DNA from: Devosia sp. 67-54
GTDB taxonomy: Bacteria > Pseudomonadota > Alphaproteobacteria > Rhizobiales > Devosiaceae
Direction of reading: 5' to 3'
Length of the DNA stretch: 64,000 nt
Assembly: GCF_001899075.1 (NCBI RefSeq)
Contig: NZ_MKVA01000001.1
Coordinates: forward strand, 35,180 to 99,179
Made by a program: the position numbers and the translations under genes. This document shows, piece after piece, positions 17,517 to 25,562 of the stretch (the stretch's first letter is position 1; each line of letters starts with the position of its first letter). The notes beneath the pieces were generated by a model. It was not told the DNA's origin, ran no database searches, and saw only the letters and a program-made list of their open reading frames with translations.

Positions 17517-18379
17517 GCGATGTCTCTCCCTCGGGTGGACAACGCCGATAGAGGCAGCAGCAGCACCAACAGCACGACCGCCAGCGCAGCAGCCGCGGGA
17601 AAATTCAACGCCGTCGCTTGCTGATAGATCAGCATGGGGAAGGTGTTGACGCGACCTGCCCCCATCACCGCGGGCACGATAAACGAGGTCGCCGATAGAG
17701 CAAATACGAGCACCGTTCCAGTGGCGATACCTCGTGCAGACAGCGGCAGAACAACCTTGAGAAAGACCTGCCAGGGATTGGCGCCCAGCGTTTGCGCGGC
17801 TTCCGTTACCCCCGGACCTATCGACTGCATCGAGTTGAAGATTGCGATGCAGGCATAAGGCAGCAGGGTGTGGATCATGGTGATGACCACACCGCTCCAT
17901 GAGCCGATGAACATCATCCGAGCCTCATCGCCAAAGACCAGCGCGATTAGATTGTTGACCGGCCCGCTCTCCGACAGCAGCAACTGCCACCCATAGAGAC
18001 GCACCACGACGCTGATCACCAGCGGCCCGATCAGCGAGCCGATGATGACCATGCGCCAACGCGGCTGCCGCAACATGACGTAGGCGAGCGGCAGCGCCAG
18101 GGCCAGACTGCCCAGCGCAGTCAACAATGCGATGAACAGGGTGACGCCGAGCGACCCCAGATAGTAGGGGTCGCTCAGGACCTCGCCGAAGCGATCGAAC
18201 GTGAAGCCATCAAGCCCGATCCGGCCGCCGCCGACGCTGATGCGGATCATCAGCAGGAGCGGCGCTACCAGACACGGGAGAAGCAGTGCCAACACCGGCA
18301 GGGCCAACACTGGAACGAGCAGTCGCTTTTCCGCCCGCGATGTCGGCACGTCGGCGATTGCGGCAGCGGCCGTCGTCAT
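17513..18379 (-). CDS. ABC transporter permease, PotB type
   Basis: A 288-residue permease with about six membrane helices and the EAA loop VTEAAQTLGANPWQVFLKVVLPLSARGI. The N-terminal cytoplasmic tail is followed by LLPCLVAPLLLMIRISVG. The ATG at 18379 lies two bases after the stop of the binding-protein gene; the frame upstream of it is a shadow. It is the first membrane subunit of the polyamine-type importer. Confidence 0.9.
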   Translation of the reverse strand: MTTAAAAIADVPTSRAEKRLLVPVLALPVLALLLPCLVAPLLLMIRISVGGGRIGLDGFTFDRFGEVLSDPYYLGSLGVTLFIALLTALGSLALALPLAYVMLRQPRWRMVIIGSLIGPLVISVVVRLYGWQLLLSESGPVNNLIALVFGDEARMMFIGSWSGVVITMIHTLLPYACIAIFNSMQSIGPGVTEAAQTLGANPWQVFLKVVLPLSARGIATGTVLVFALSATSFIVPAVMGAGRVNTFPMLIYQQATALNFPAAAALAVVLLVLLLPLSALSTRGRDIA

Positions 18380-18381
18380 CG

Positions 18382-19449
18382 TCAACCGCTGATCTCGCGC
18401 AGCCAGCGATCGGACCATTTCGGCAGATTGGTGCCGGCATGGAGGAAATCGATCGGGAACAGCTTGTCTGCTACGTCGGCATTTTCGATCAGGCCATTTT
18501 GCACGTCAGGCGGAAGCACAACCGTGGTTGAAGGCGCTACTTGCGCCTCCTTGGCCCACTCGATTTGATTTGCGTCCTGCAGCATGAAGTCGATGAATTT
18601 TAGGGCGCTCTCGCGGTTTTCCGCCCCTTTGGGGATGCAGAACGCATCGCCCGCCCAGGTGCATCCCTCAGCCGGGATGGTGGCGACGATATTTTCCGAA
18701 GCCAGTGGCAGGCCGAGATCGAGCGTATTCACGCTAACCCAGGTGTCGCCGGCGACCAGCGAGGTGATTGCAGCCGAGGTGAGCGGGTAGAATTCACGAA
18801 TATTGGGCTTGAGCGCTTTCATCGCCGCCCAGCCCGGCTCCATGTCGTCGTCTTTCTGGCTGCCGCCATGCACGATATTGGCGGCGATCAGCATCAGGGC
18901 TGCGCCCAATGTCGGCATTTTCTGCACACTGATGCGGTTCGCCAGTTCGGGACGCCACAGATCCTTCCACGACGTGATCTCGAACGGGACCTTGTCCTTG
19001 CGCCACAGAATACCGATCGCCTTCCAATGCGTGGGGATACCGCCGATCAGGCCATTTTCGAGCAACAGCGGTGCTTGGATTTTCGACTGCACCTTCGAGA
19101 GCGACGGCACATCACTCATCTTGAGCGGCTCGATCAACTCGCGCTGCAGACCGCGCAGCACGGCATCGAAGCTTATGGCGACGGCATTGTACGAGGGCTG
19201 TCCCGCAGAGGCCTCGAGCTTGGCCAGCATCGGCTCCGACGAGGCAACATCCGTGACCAGTTCGATGCCGGTCTTCTGCTGAAATCTGGCGCCCAAGTTC
19301 TTGTAGGCCTTGTCGAAGACGCCACCGATTTCGCCATAGATTAAGCGGTTCGGGTTGCTCTGTGCCCAAGCTGCCCGCGGCAGTTGCAACGACGCTGCTG
19401 CACCCAGCGCCACACCACCAGCCAAGAAAGATCGCCGATCCATTCCCAT
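18382..19449 (-). CDS. ABC transporter substrate-binding protein, PotD/PotF type, Tat-exported
   Basis: A periplasmic binding protein of 355 residues. The N-terminus MGMDRRSFLAGGVALGAAAS is a twin-arginine signal peptide (RRSFL) with cleavage after AWA. The mature protein is a type-II binding protein of the spermidine/putrescine cluster: LIYGEIGGVFDKAYKNLG, YNAVAISFDAVLRGLQ, LLENGLIGGIPTHWKAIGIL, GDAFCIPKGAENRESALKFIDFML. It is first in a six-gene leftward operon ending with the FCD regulator. The start is followed upstream by a 146-base region with two symmetric sites. Confidence 0.9.
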   Translation of the reverse strand: MGMDRRSFLAGGVALGAAASLQLPRAAWAQSNPNRLIYGEIGGVFDKAYKNLGARFQQKTGIELVTDVASSEPMLAKLEASAGQPSYNAVAISFDAVLRGLQRELIEPLKMSDVPSLSKVQSKIQAPLLLENGLIGGIPTHWKAIGILWRKDKVPFEITSWKDLWRPELANRISVQKMPTLGAALMLIAANIVHGGSQKDDDMEPGWAAMKALKPNIREFYPLTSAAITSLVAGDTWVSVNTLDLGLPLASENIVATIPAEGCTWAGDAFCIPKGAENRESALKFIDFMLQDANQIEWAKEAQVAPSTTVVLPPDVQNGLIENADVADKLFPIDFLHAGTNLPKWSDRWLREISG

Positions 19450-19470
19450 CCATTCCTCCCCTTCATGCCG

Positions 19471-19482
19471 TCTGTCGACAGG
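19471..19482. promoter_or_regulatory. Candidate FCD-GntR operator, promoter-proximal site
   Basis: TCTGTCGACAGG contains the perfect palindrome CTGTCGACAG. It lies 21 bases upstream of the binding-protein start and shares the pattern TYTGTCRACAGR with a second site at 19515-19526. Symmetric TGTC-ACA cores are familiar for FCD GntR regulators. Confidence 0.65.
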
Positions 19483-19514
19483 CGACAGTATGCATGGAAG
19501 TTTTTCCGAAAGGA

Positions 19515-19526
19515 TTTGTCAACAGA
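19515..19526. promoter_or_regulatory. Candidate FCD-GntR operator, distal site
   Basis: TTTGTCAACAGA differs from the proximal site at only a few positions. The two centres are 44 bases apart, close to four helical turns, which would allow cooperative binding on one DNA face. Confidence 0.6.
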
Positions 19527-19595
19527 CTTTTGGCGATGCGAGGAAAATCGTGGACCGATCCGGCGTTGTCGCGTTCGATCACGAAAGGGCGGCGC

Positions 19596-20558
19596 CTAGC
19601 GCCGATGCTTGAAAGCGGCGCCCCTGGCCTCGGATTTGATCCATGCGGCTATCGTTGCAAAGGCCGCGCTGACTTGCGGCACCGCATCGGGCGCTGCCAG
19701 AAATCCATGATTGGCCCCGGTCATCCGGTGGCGGGTCACAGCTACGCCCCGCGCCCCCAAGAGGTGGGCAAAGGCTTCACCGTCGCTGCGCAGCACGTCG
19801 AATTCTGCCGTCAGCACCAGCGTGGGCGGCAGGCGCATGCCGGGCGGAAGCAGCAGCGGCGAGCAGCGCCAGTCGCCTCGGCTGATCGGGTGGGGAGCGT
19901 AGAGACCGGAGTTCCAGAGCATGTCATCGGTGGACAGCCCGGCCCGGCCGTCGCCGAACAGCCGATAGCTTTCGCTCTCGCCGATCCGCGACAGATCGGT
20001 GACCGGATAGAGCAGAACAAGCCCGGCGAGTTCGGGGACGCCCGCTGCCGCCGCAGCGGCCAGCGCACCGCCGGCACTGTCGCCGCCGACCAGGATGGCG
20101 CCCGCACCCAGCGCCTCAGCCGCCTCCAGCGCATAGACTGTCGCCGCCCGGGCATCATCCACGGCGGCAGGAAACGGATGCTCGGGCGCCAGCCGGTAGT
20201 CTACCGACAGGATGAGGATGCATGCCTCCCGCGCCAGCCGCCGCAGGATCGTGTCGTGCGTGTCGAGATCGCCGGCCACGAAGCCGCCGCCGTGGAGATA
20301 GACCAGCAGCGGCAGCGGCCGTTCCGCAGAGGGCCGATAAAGGCGCAGCGGCAGCGTCCCGCCCGGCCCCGCGATCTGCAGCGCCTCGACGGCAAGCAGA
20401 TCGATGGGCGGCGTCGCGCCATCCGGCAAATTGCGGCGGCGGTTCAGGGCGCGGGCCTCGGCGATGCCGACATCCTGGTAGCGCGGCTGGCTGCGCCGTG
20501 CTGCAACGCCCGCCGCCAGCAGCGGATGCAGGCCTGGCGGACTCTCAGGTGAGGGCAT
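19596..20558 (-). CDS. Alpha/beta hydrolase, hormone-sensitive lipase (HSL/GDXG) family
   Basis: A serine esterase of about 320 residues. The oxyanion-hole motif HGGGFVAGDLDTHD (about residue 85) and nucleophile motif GDSAGGALAAAA (about residue 155) define the HSL family. The acid and His are expected in VLTAEFDVLRSDGEAF and TGANHGFL. The ATG at 20558 overlaps the end of the upstream dehydratase gene by 14 bases. It is the last gene of the IclR-controlled region and probably cleaves an ester or amide bond of the imported compound or a by-product. Substrate unknown. Confidence 0.88.
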   Translation of the reverse strand: MPSPESPPGLHPLLAAGVAARRSQPRYQDVGIAEARALNRRRNLPDGATPPIDLLAVEALQIAGPGGTLPLRLYRPSAERPLPLLVYLHGGGFVAGDLDTHDTILRRLAREACILILSVDYRLAPEHPFPAAVDDARAATVYALEAAEALGAGAILVGGDSAGGALAAAAAAGVPELAGLVLLYPVTDLSRIGESESYRLFGDGRAGLSTDDMLWNSGLYAPHPISRGDWRCSPLLLPPGMRLPPTLVLTAEFDVLRSDGEAFAHLLGARGVAVTRHRMTGANHGFLAAPDAVPQVSAAFATIAAWIKSEARGAAFKHRR

Positions 20559-21489
20559 CGGGCCCGGCGCCACAGACAATGGCGCACACCGTCTCGCCAT
20601 CGGCCGGCCGCACCCGCCCTTCCCGCAATGCCGCCAGCGCCGCAGCGCCGCTGAGGTCGGCGGCGAGCCCCATCTCGAACCATAGCCATTCTGCGGCGGC
20701 GCGCATCTCGTCGTCGCTCACCAACACGATCTCGTCGACCCGCTCGCGCACCACCTCGTAGATGCGTTCGTCCGAGCGTGCGCAGGCCATGGTGGCGACG
20801 GCCGTCGTCACCCGCTCGAGCGCGATGTTATGGCCCGCCTCGAGCGACCGCAGCAACACCGGCGAGCCGTCGGCCTCGATGCCGACGATCCGCACATCCG
20901 GTCGCAGCGCCTTGATGGCGGTGGCGACGCCACTCACCAGCCCGCCGCCGCCCATCGCGACCAGCACCGTCGTGACGTCCGGCATATCCTCGAGAATCTC
21001 CAGCCCAACCGTCCCCTGCCCCGCGACCACGTCGGGATCCGCGAAGGGATGGAAATACGCCGCCCCGGTTTCCGCTTGGAACGCCAGCGCCGCAGCGTTG
21101 GATTCGTGCCAGGCGGACCCCACGATGCGGACATCCGCGCCCCAGGCGCGCAGCTTCTCGATCTTGGCGGGCGCCGCATTGGTGGGCAGGAACACCGTCG
21201 TCGGCACCCCCGCCATGTAGCCAGCGCGCGCCGTGGCAAGACCGTGATTGCCGCCCGAGGCGGTGACGATGCCGCGCGCCAGTGCCGGCTGGTCGAGCCC
21301 GAGGAGCCGGTTGGTCGCCCCGCGCGCCTTGAACGAGCCAGTGACCTGCAGCAATTCGAGCTTGAGCAGCAGCCGATAGCCGCCGGGCAGCGGAGATTTG
21401 AGCCCGGTCGCGGCGATCGCCGGCGTGCGGCGCACATTGCCGGCAATCCGGCTCGCAGCCCGGTGGATGTCGTCAAGCTCGACGATCAC
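20545..21489 (-). CDS. PLP-dependent threonine/serine dehydratase family protein (EutB-like)
   Basis: A fold-type II PLP enzyme of 314 residues. The Schiff-base Lys is in GSFKARGATNRLL (about residue 54), SGGNHGLATA (about residue 80) binds the cofactor phosphate side, and MGGGGLVSGVATA is the glycine loop. Such enzymes remove water and ammonia from hydroxy-amino acids by way of enamine intermediates. It starts with GTG overlapping the stop of the DoeB-like gene (GTGA). In ectoine loci the equivalent gene, eutB, is thought to act on hydroxyectoine-derived compounds; here the substrate may differ. A RidA-family protein in the same locus would suit an enamine-forming enzyme. Confidence 0.88.
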   Translation of the reverse strand: MIVELDDIHRAASRIAGNVRRTPAIAATGLKSPLPGGYRLLLKLELLQVTGSFKARGATNRLLGLDQPALARGIVTASGGNHGLATARAGYMAGVPTTVFLPTNAAPAKIEKLRAWGADVRIVGSAWHESNAAALAFQAETGAAYFHPFADPDVVAGQGTVGLEILEDMPDVTTVLVAMGGGGLVSGVATAIKALRPDVRIVGIEADGSPVLLRSLEAGHNIALERVTTAVATMACARSDERIYEVVRERVDEIVLVSDDEMRAAAEWLWFEMGLAADLSGAAALAALREGRVRPADGETVCAIVCGAGPDALT

Positions 21490-22493
21490 GCAATGTCTCC
21501 CTCATAGGGTACCGCTACCGTGACGCAGCAATTGCCCGGCACCACGCGGCCCGGCTGCCGGCGCCCGTAAACGATGCCGTCGGCCGAATAATAGACGATT
21601 TCGGGTGGGCGCGACGGATCGGTGAGCTTGTGGATGCGTCCGGCCGGCTGGCCGGCCGACACCTGTGTGCCGAGCGCATGGAACGGTTCGAACACCCCGT
21701 CGGTCGTCGCCAGCACGAAGCCCTCGGGTCCCGGAATGCGCAGGATCATCTCCGGCCGCGACTTCGGCGTCGCACCGGTCGGCGGCAGCACCCCCAGATG
21801 CGCCAGCACGTTACGCACGCCCCGCCGGCAGATGCCGAGCGCATCGAGCGACACCGTGCCCGCACCGGCCATCTCCGTGCCCACCGCCACGAGGCCGTGG
21901 CGAACCGCGGTGGCCATGGCCGTGCGCGTGTCGCCCAGATTGTCGATCACCACCGTCACCGGCGCGTCGAACGCCAGCACCGCCGCGATGTTCTTCTTGC
22001 GCAGCACCGGGTCGGGCGTCGGCTCGATCGCTGCGCTCGGCATGATGTTCAGCGACGAGCCCCCTGAGTGCAGATCGAGGAAGGCATCGCCCATCGGCAG
22101 GATCACCTCGTCCATGTAGGCGGCAATCTGCTGCGTAATCGTGCCCAGCGGGTCGCCTGGAAAGCTGCGGTTGATATTGAGCCCATCGACCGGCGAGGTG
22201 CGCTGCCCTGCCCCGACCGCGGGCGTATTGAGCGCCGGCAGAATGATCAGCCGGCCGCTCACCTCGGCCGGGTCGAGCTCGCGGATCATCTCGCCCAGCG
22301 TGATCGGCCCCTCATACTCGTCGCCGTGATTGCCACCTTCGAGGATCACCGTCGGTCCCGTGCCATTCTTGATCACCGCCAGTGGGATGCGCGTCGCCCC
22401 CCACGCGTCCTCGTGCGGGGAGTGGGCAATATCGATGAAGCCGATCTGCTTGCCGTGGCGATCGAAGTCGATGGTCGTGCGCGCGCTGGACAT
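21486..22493 (-). CDS. Succinylglutamate desuccinylase/aspartoacylase family deacylase (DoeB/EutE-like)
   Basis: A zinc carboxypeptidase-fold deacylase of 335 residues. Zinc-site motifs are GGNHGDEYEGP (His and Glu, about residue 54) and LDLHSGG (His, about residue 150). GRLIILPALNTPA, NINRSFPGD and the opening TTIDFDRHGKQIGF resemble DoeB, the N-acetyl-diaminobutyrate deacetylase of ectoine breakdown. The ATG at 22493 is used; the longer frame is a shadow. It sits between the transporter genes and the EutB-like gene, as deacylases do in ectoine clusters. An N-acyl amino acid is the likely substrate type. Confidence 0.88.
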   Translation of the reverse strand: MSSARTTIDFDRHGKQIGFIDIAHSPHEDAWGATRIPLAVIKNGTGPTVILEGGNHGDEYEGPITLGEMIRELDPAEVSGRLIILPALNTPAVGAGQRTSPVDGLNINRSFPGDPLGTITQQIAAYMDEVILPMGDAFLDLHSGGSSLNIMPSAAIEPTPDPVLRKKNIAAVLAFDAPVTVVIDNLGDTRTAMATAVRHGLVAVGTEMAGAGTVSLDALGICRRGVRNVLAHLGVLPPTGATPKSRPEMILRIPGPEGFVLATTDGVFEPFHALGTQVSAGQPAGRIHKLTDPSRPPEIVYYSADGIVYGRRQPGRVVPGNCCVTVAVPYEGDIA

Positions 22494-22564
22494 GGAACGC
22501 TTTTCTGTTGGGAGGGCGCCGGAAGACGACGGAGAGGCACCGCCTCCCCGTCGCGGGGAATCGC

Positions 22565-23353
22565 TCAGATCGGGGGGAGCGAGGTGATGTTGGTGCCGAG
22601 CCATTTCTGCGACAGCGCCGACAGCGAGCCGTCATGCCAGCCCAGATGCACATAGGTGTTCAGCCAGTGCAGCAGCTCCGGCTCGCCCTGCGGCAGGCCG
22701 ATATAGCAGGGCGATTCGCTCATGATGAATTTGGGATGCAGCACCGCCCCCTTGTTCTTGCTCATGATGTCCTGCGCCACGATGTCGGCCGTGGCCAGCA
22801 ATTGCGCCTGCCCCGACAGGAACGCCGCCGCCGAGCTGGCATCGTCATCGTAGCGCTGGATCTTGGCGTTGGGCGCCAGCGCGGTGAGCAGCAGGTCCTG
22901 CGTCGTGCCCTTGGTGAGCGCGATCGTGTAATCGCCGAGCTGGTCGGCGCTGCTGACGTTGATATTGTCGGGGCCGAACACACCCTCCGACAGCGCCGCG
23001 TAAGGCGAGGTGAAGTCGATCTGCAGCGCCCGCTGTGGCGTCGCGCCCATCGCCGCGATGACGATATCCAGCTTGTCCGTCATCAGGTATGGAATGCGGT
23101 TGGCGCCGGTGATCGGCGTCAGCTCGGCGGTGACGCCCAGCGCCTTGGCAATGGCGTTGGCCATATCCACGTCGAGCCCCACCGGCTGGTTGCTGGCGTC
23201 CATGGAGCCGAACGGCGCCACATCGACCGGCACGCCGATACGAATTTTGCCTGACGCGATGATCTGCTGCAGGTCGGCGGCCATGGCGGGCACGACCGAG
23301 ACGGCGCCGGCCAGGAGCACGGCTGAGACGATCCTGGAGAGATGCTTCAACAT
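22565..23353 (-). CDS. Polar amino-acid-type ABC transporter substrate-binding protein (EhuB-like)
   Basis: A periplasmic protein of 262 residues with a signal peptide (residues 1-25, cleavage after AMA). The mature sequence is a family 3 solute-binding protein: IASGKIRIGVPVDVAPFGSMD, PVGLDVDMANAIAKALG, VIAAMGATPQRALQIDFTSPYA and GQAQLLATADIVAQDIM. It binds an amino acid or amino-acid-like zwitterion such as ectoine. It is transcribed after the two permease and ATPase genes and ahead of the deacylase; a small hairpin (CCCCG TCG CGGGG) follows it near 22550. Confidence 0.9.
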   Translation of the reverse strand: MLKHLSRIVSAVLLAGAVSVVPAMAADLQQIIASGKIRIGVPVDVAPFGSMDASNQPVGLDVDMANAIAKALGVTAELTPITGANRIPYLMTDKLDIVIAAMGATPQRALQIDFTSPYAALSEGVFGPDNINVSSADQLGDYTIALTKGTTQDLLLTALAPNAKIQRYDDDASSAAAFLSGQAQLLATADIVAQDIMSKNKGAVLHPKFIMSESPCYIGLPQGEPELLHWLNTYVHLGWHDGSLSALSQKWLGTNITSLPPI

Positions 23354-23392
23354 GGTAGTTCCCCCTCTGGGTCTTGGAGTGGTCGGTTTCGG

Positions 23393-24124
23393 TTAGTGCA
23401 GAACCGCGCTCAGGAAGCTCCTGAGCTCCGCGGTACGGGGCTCGACCAGGGTCTGACGTGCCGGGCCATCCTCGTGGATGCGGCCCTCATGCATGAAGAT
23501 CACCCGGTCGGCGACGTTCTTGGCAAAGTTCATTTCGTGCGTGACGAGCATCATGGTCATGCCATCCTTGGCCACGCCTTCGAGCACGCGCAGCACCTCC
23601 CCCACGAGCTCGGGATCGAGCGCCGAGGTGATTTCGTCGAACAGCATCAGCGTCGGCTGCATGGCGAGCGAACGGGCGATGGCCACCCGCTGCTGCTGGC
23701 CGCCCGACAATTCGTCGGGATAGGCGCCCAGCTTGTCGGCGAGCCCGACCCGCGCCACCATTTCCTTGGCGATCTCGCGCGCCGCCGGCAGCTTCATCTT
23801 GCGCACCAGCGTCAGGGCGAGCGTGATGTTGCGTTCCACCGACAGATGCGGAAACAGATTGTAGCTCTGGAACACCATCCCGGCCTGCTGGCGCAGCCGG
23901 TTGAGGTCGGCGTCCGGCGAAGTGACCTCGGTGCCGGCGACGACGATCCGCCCCGCCTGCACCTTTTCGAGGCCGTTGAGGCAGCGCAGCATCGTCGACT
24001 TGCCCGAGCCGGAGCGGCCGATGACGGCGACGATCTCACCCTTGTCCACCGTCAACGAGATGCCCTTCAGCACCTCGACCACGCCGAAGCTCTTATGGAT
24101 GTCGCTGACCTCAACGAGCGGCAT
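23393..24124 (-). CDS. Amino-acid ABC transporter ATP-binding protein (GlnQ/EhuA-like)
   Basis: A 243-residue ATPase with Walker A GRSGSGKST (about residues 35-43), Q-loop FQSYNLFPHLSVERNI, signature LSGGQQQRVAIARSLAMQP, Walker B LMLFDEITSALDPE and switch VTHEMNFAKNVADRVIFM. These match the polar amino-acid transporter family. The start overlaps the end of the upstream permease gene by 14 bases. It powers the importer formed with the two permeases and the binding protein. Confidence 0.93.
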   Translation of the reverse strand: MPLVEVSDIHKSFGVVEVLKGISLTVDKGEIVAVIGRSGSGKSTMLRCLNGLEKVQAGRIVVAGTEVTSPDADLNRLRQQAGMVFQSYNLFPHLSVERNITLALTLVRKMKLPAAREIAKEMVARVGLADKLGAYPDELSGGQQQRVAIARSLAMQPTLMLFDEITSALDPELVGEVLRVLEGVAKDGMTMMLVTHEMNFAKNVADRVIFMHEGRIHEDGPARQTLVEPRTAELRSFLSAVLH

Positions 24125-24761
24125 GAGGCGTCCTTTCGAGCCGCTGACTCAGGCGCGTCAGGGCAAAGCAGATGACGAAATAGATGAGTGCGGCGACGCC
24201 GTAGACCTGCAGCGGCGCATAGGTCGAGTTGGAGAGGATCTGGCTTTCGCGCGTCAGTTCGACAAAGCCGATCAGCGCCGTCAGCGACGTGTCCTTGACC
24301 AGTTGCACCAGGAAGCCGACCGTCGGTGGAACAGCGATGCGGATCGCCTGCGGCAGGATCACATGCAGCAGGCGCTGGTGGTAGGGCAGGCCCAGCGATG
24401 CCCCCGCCTCCCATTGCCGCGGCGACACCGATTGCAGGCTGCCGCGCCAGATTTCGCCGAGGAAGGCCGAGGCGTAGATCGACAGTGACAGCGCCGCGGC
24501 GACCCACGGATCGACCACCACATGAAAGAGCGGCAAGCCGAAGAAGAAGACGAAGAGCTGCCCGAGCAGCGGCGTACCCTGGATCAGATTGATGAACCCG
24601 ATGGCGAGCCAGTTGGCCGGCTTGAACGGCACGATGCGCAGCACCGCGACGATGACGCCGAGGATACCCCCGCCAACCGCCGCGATCAGGGCGAGCGCTA
24701 CCGTCCAGCGCGCCGCCTCGAGCAGATAGACGATGTCGTTCGGCCCGAATTCACGGATCAT
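24111..24761 (-). CDS. Amino-acid ABC transporter permease (EhuC/D-like, second)
   Basis: A 216-residue HisM/HisQ-type permease with about five membrane helices. GTPLLGQLFVFFFGLP and the coupling loop EAGASLGLPYHQRLLHVILPQAIRIAVPP (about residues 118-146) are diagnostic. The ATG overlaps the stop of the first permease gene (ATGA). It probably forms a heterodimer with that permease. Confidence 0.92.
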   Translation of the reverse strand: MIREFGPNDIVYLLEAARWTVALALIAAVGGGILGVIVAVLRIVPFKPANWLAIGFINLIQGTPLLGQLFVFFFGLPLFHVVVDPWVAAALSLSIYASAFLGEIWRGSLQSVSPRQWEAGASLGLPYHQRLLHVILPQAIRIAVPPTVGFLVQLVKDTSLTALIGFVELTRESQILSNSTYAPLQVYGVAALIYFVICFALTRLSQRLERTPHAAR

Positions 24762-25432
24762 CTGCTGCGGCTCCGCCGGACGAAGACGAGCTGCCAGACG
24801 ACGGCGAAGAGCGCGCGGAACGTCAGTGTCAGCACCAGATAGGCCGCGGTGATCAGCGAATAGGTCTCGAACGAGCGGTAGGTGCGCGAGTCGATGAAGG
24901 ACGCTTCGCTGAACAGCTCCGTCGCGCCGATCGCGGAGACGACGCTGGTGGCCAGCAGCAGCAGCACGAACTGGCTGGTCAGCGCCGGATAGACGGCCTT
25001 GACGGCCTGGAACAGCACCACGTGCCGAAAGGTCTGCCCGGCCGTGAGCCCGAGCGAGCGCCCCGCCTCCACCTGGCTGGTGCGGATCGATTGCAGTCCG
25101 GCACGAAGGATTTCGCCGCAATAGGCGCCGAGGTTGATCGAAAGCGCCACCACCGCCGCCGTATTGGCGTCGAACCTGATTCCCAGATGCGGCAAGCCGA
25201 AGAACACGATCAGCAATTGCACCAGCAGCGGCGTGTTGCGGATGGCTTCCACATAGGTCGTGGCCGCGCCGCGCAGCACCGGGATCGAGCCGGTTCGCGC
25301 CAGCGCCACGAATAGGCCGATGACCAACCCGATGCTCATCGTGATGACCGACAATTGCAGGGTCAGCACCACGCCCCGGACGATCTCGTCCGTGTAGGGC
25401 AACAGCGCGCTGAACCGGAAATTGTAACTCAC
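24758..25432 (-). CDS. Amino-acid ABC transporter permease (EhuC/D-like, first)
   Basis: A 224-residue HisM/HisQ-type permease. RNTPLLVQLLIVFFGLPHLG and the coupling loop EAGRSLGLTAGQTFRHVVLFQAVKAVYP are typical. It opens the transporter transcript and is preceded by a 130-base gap that carries a copy of the direct-repeat element also found in front of the iclR gene. This suggests its own regulated promoter rather than read-through from the M24 gene. Confidence 0.92.
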   Translation of the reverse strand: MSYNFRFSALLPYTDEIVRGVVLTLQLSVITMSIGLVIGLFVALARTGSIPVLRGAATTYVEAIRNTPLLVQLLIVFFGLPHLGIRFDANTAAVVALSINLGAYCGEILRAGLQSIRTSQVEAGRSLGLTAGQTFRHVVLFQAVKAVYPALTSQFVLLLLATSVVSAIGATELFSEASFIDSRTYRSFETYSLITAAYLVLTLTFRALFAVVWQLVFVRRSRSR

Positions 25433-25475
25433 TGGTCAGATCCCGTTCGCAGTCAGGGCAAGGCTATGATCGAGT

Positions 25476-25504
25476 CATATATGAAGTCAAGTACCATACA
25501 TGAA
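25476..25504. promoter_or_regulatory. Direct-repeat element, candidate IclR operator upstream of the transporter genes
   Basis: CATATATGAA and CATACATGAA are repeated with a 19-bp period and the spacer begins GTCAAG. The core TATATGAAGTCAAG (25478-25491) is identical to 14 bases in front of the iclR gene. The element starts 44 bases upstream of the first permease. Two matching copies in one locus argue for a regulator site. Confidence 0.75.
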
Positions 25505-25562
25505 ACAGCGCACGCTCGATGCGAGAACCGTGCGAGAACCGTGCAAGAGCCCTGCAAGAGTC

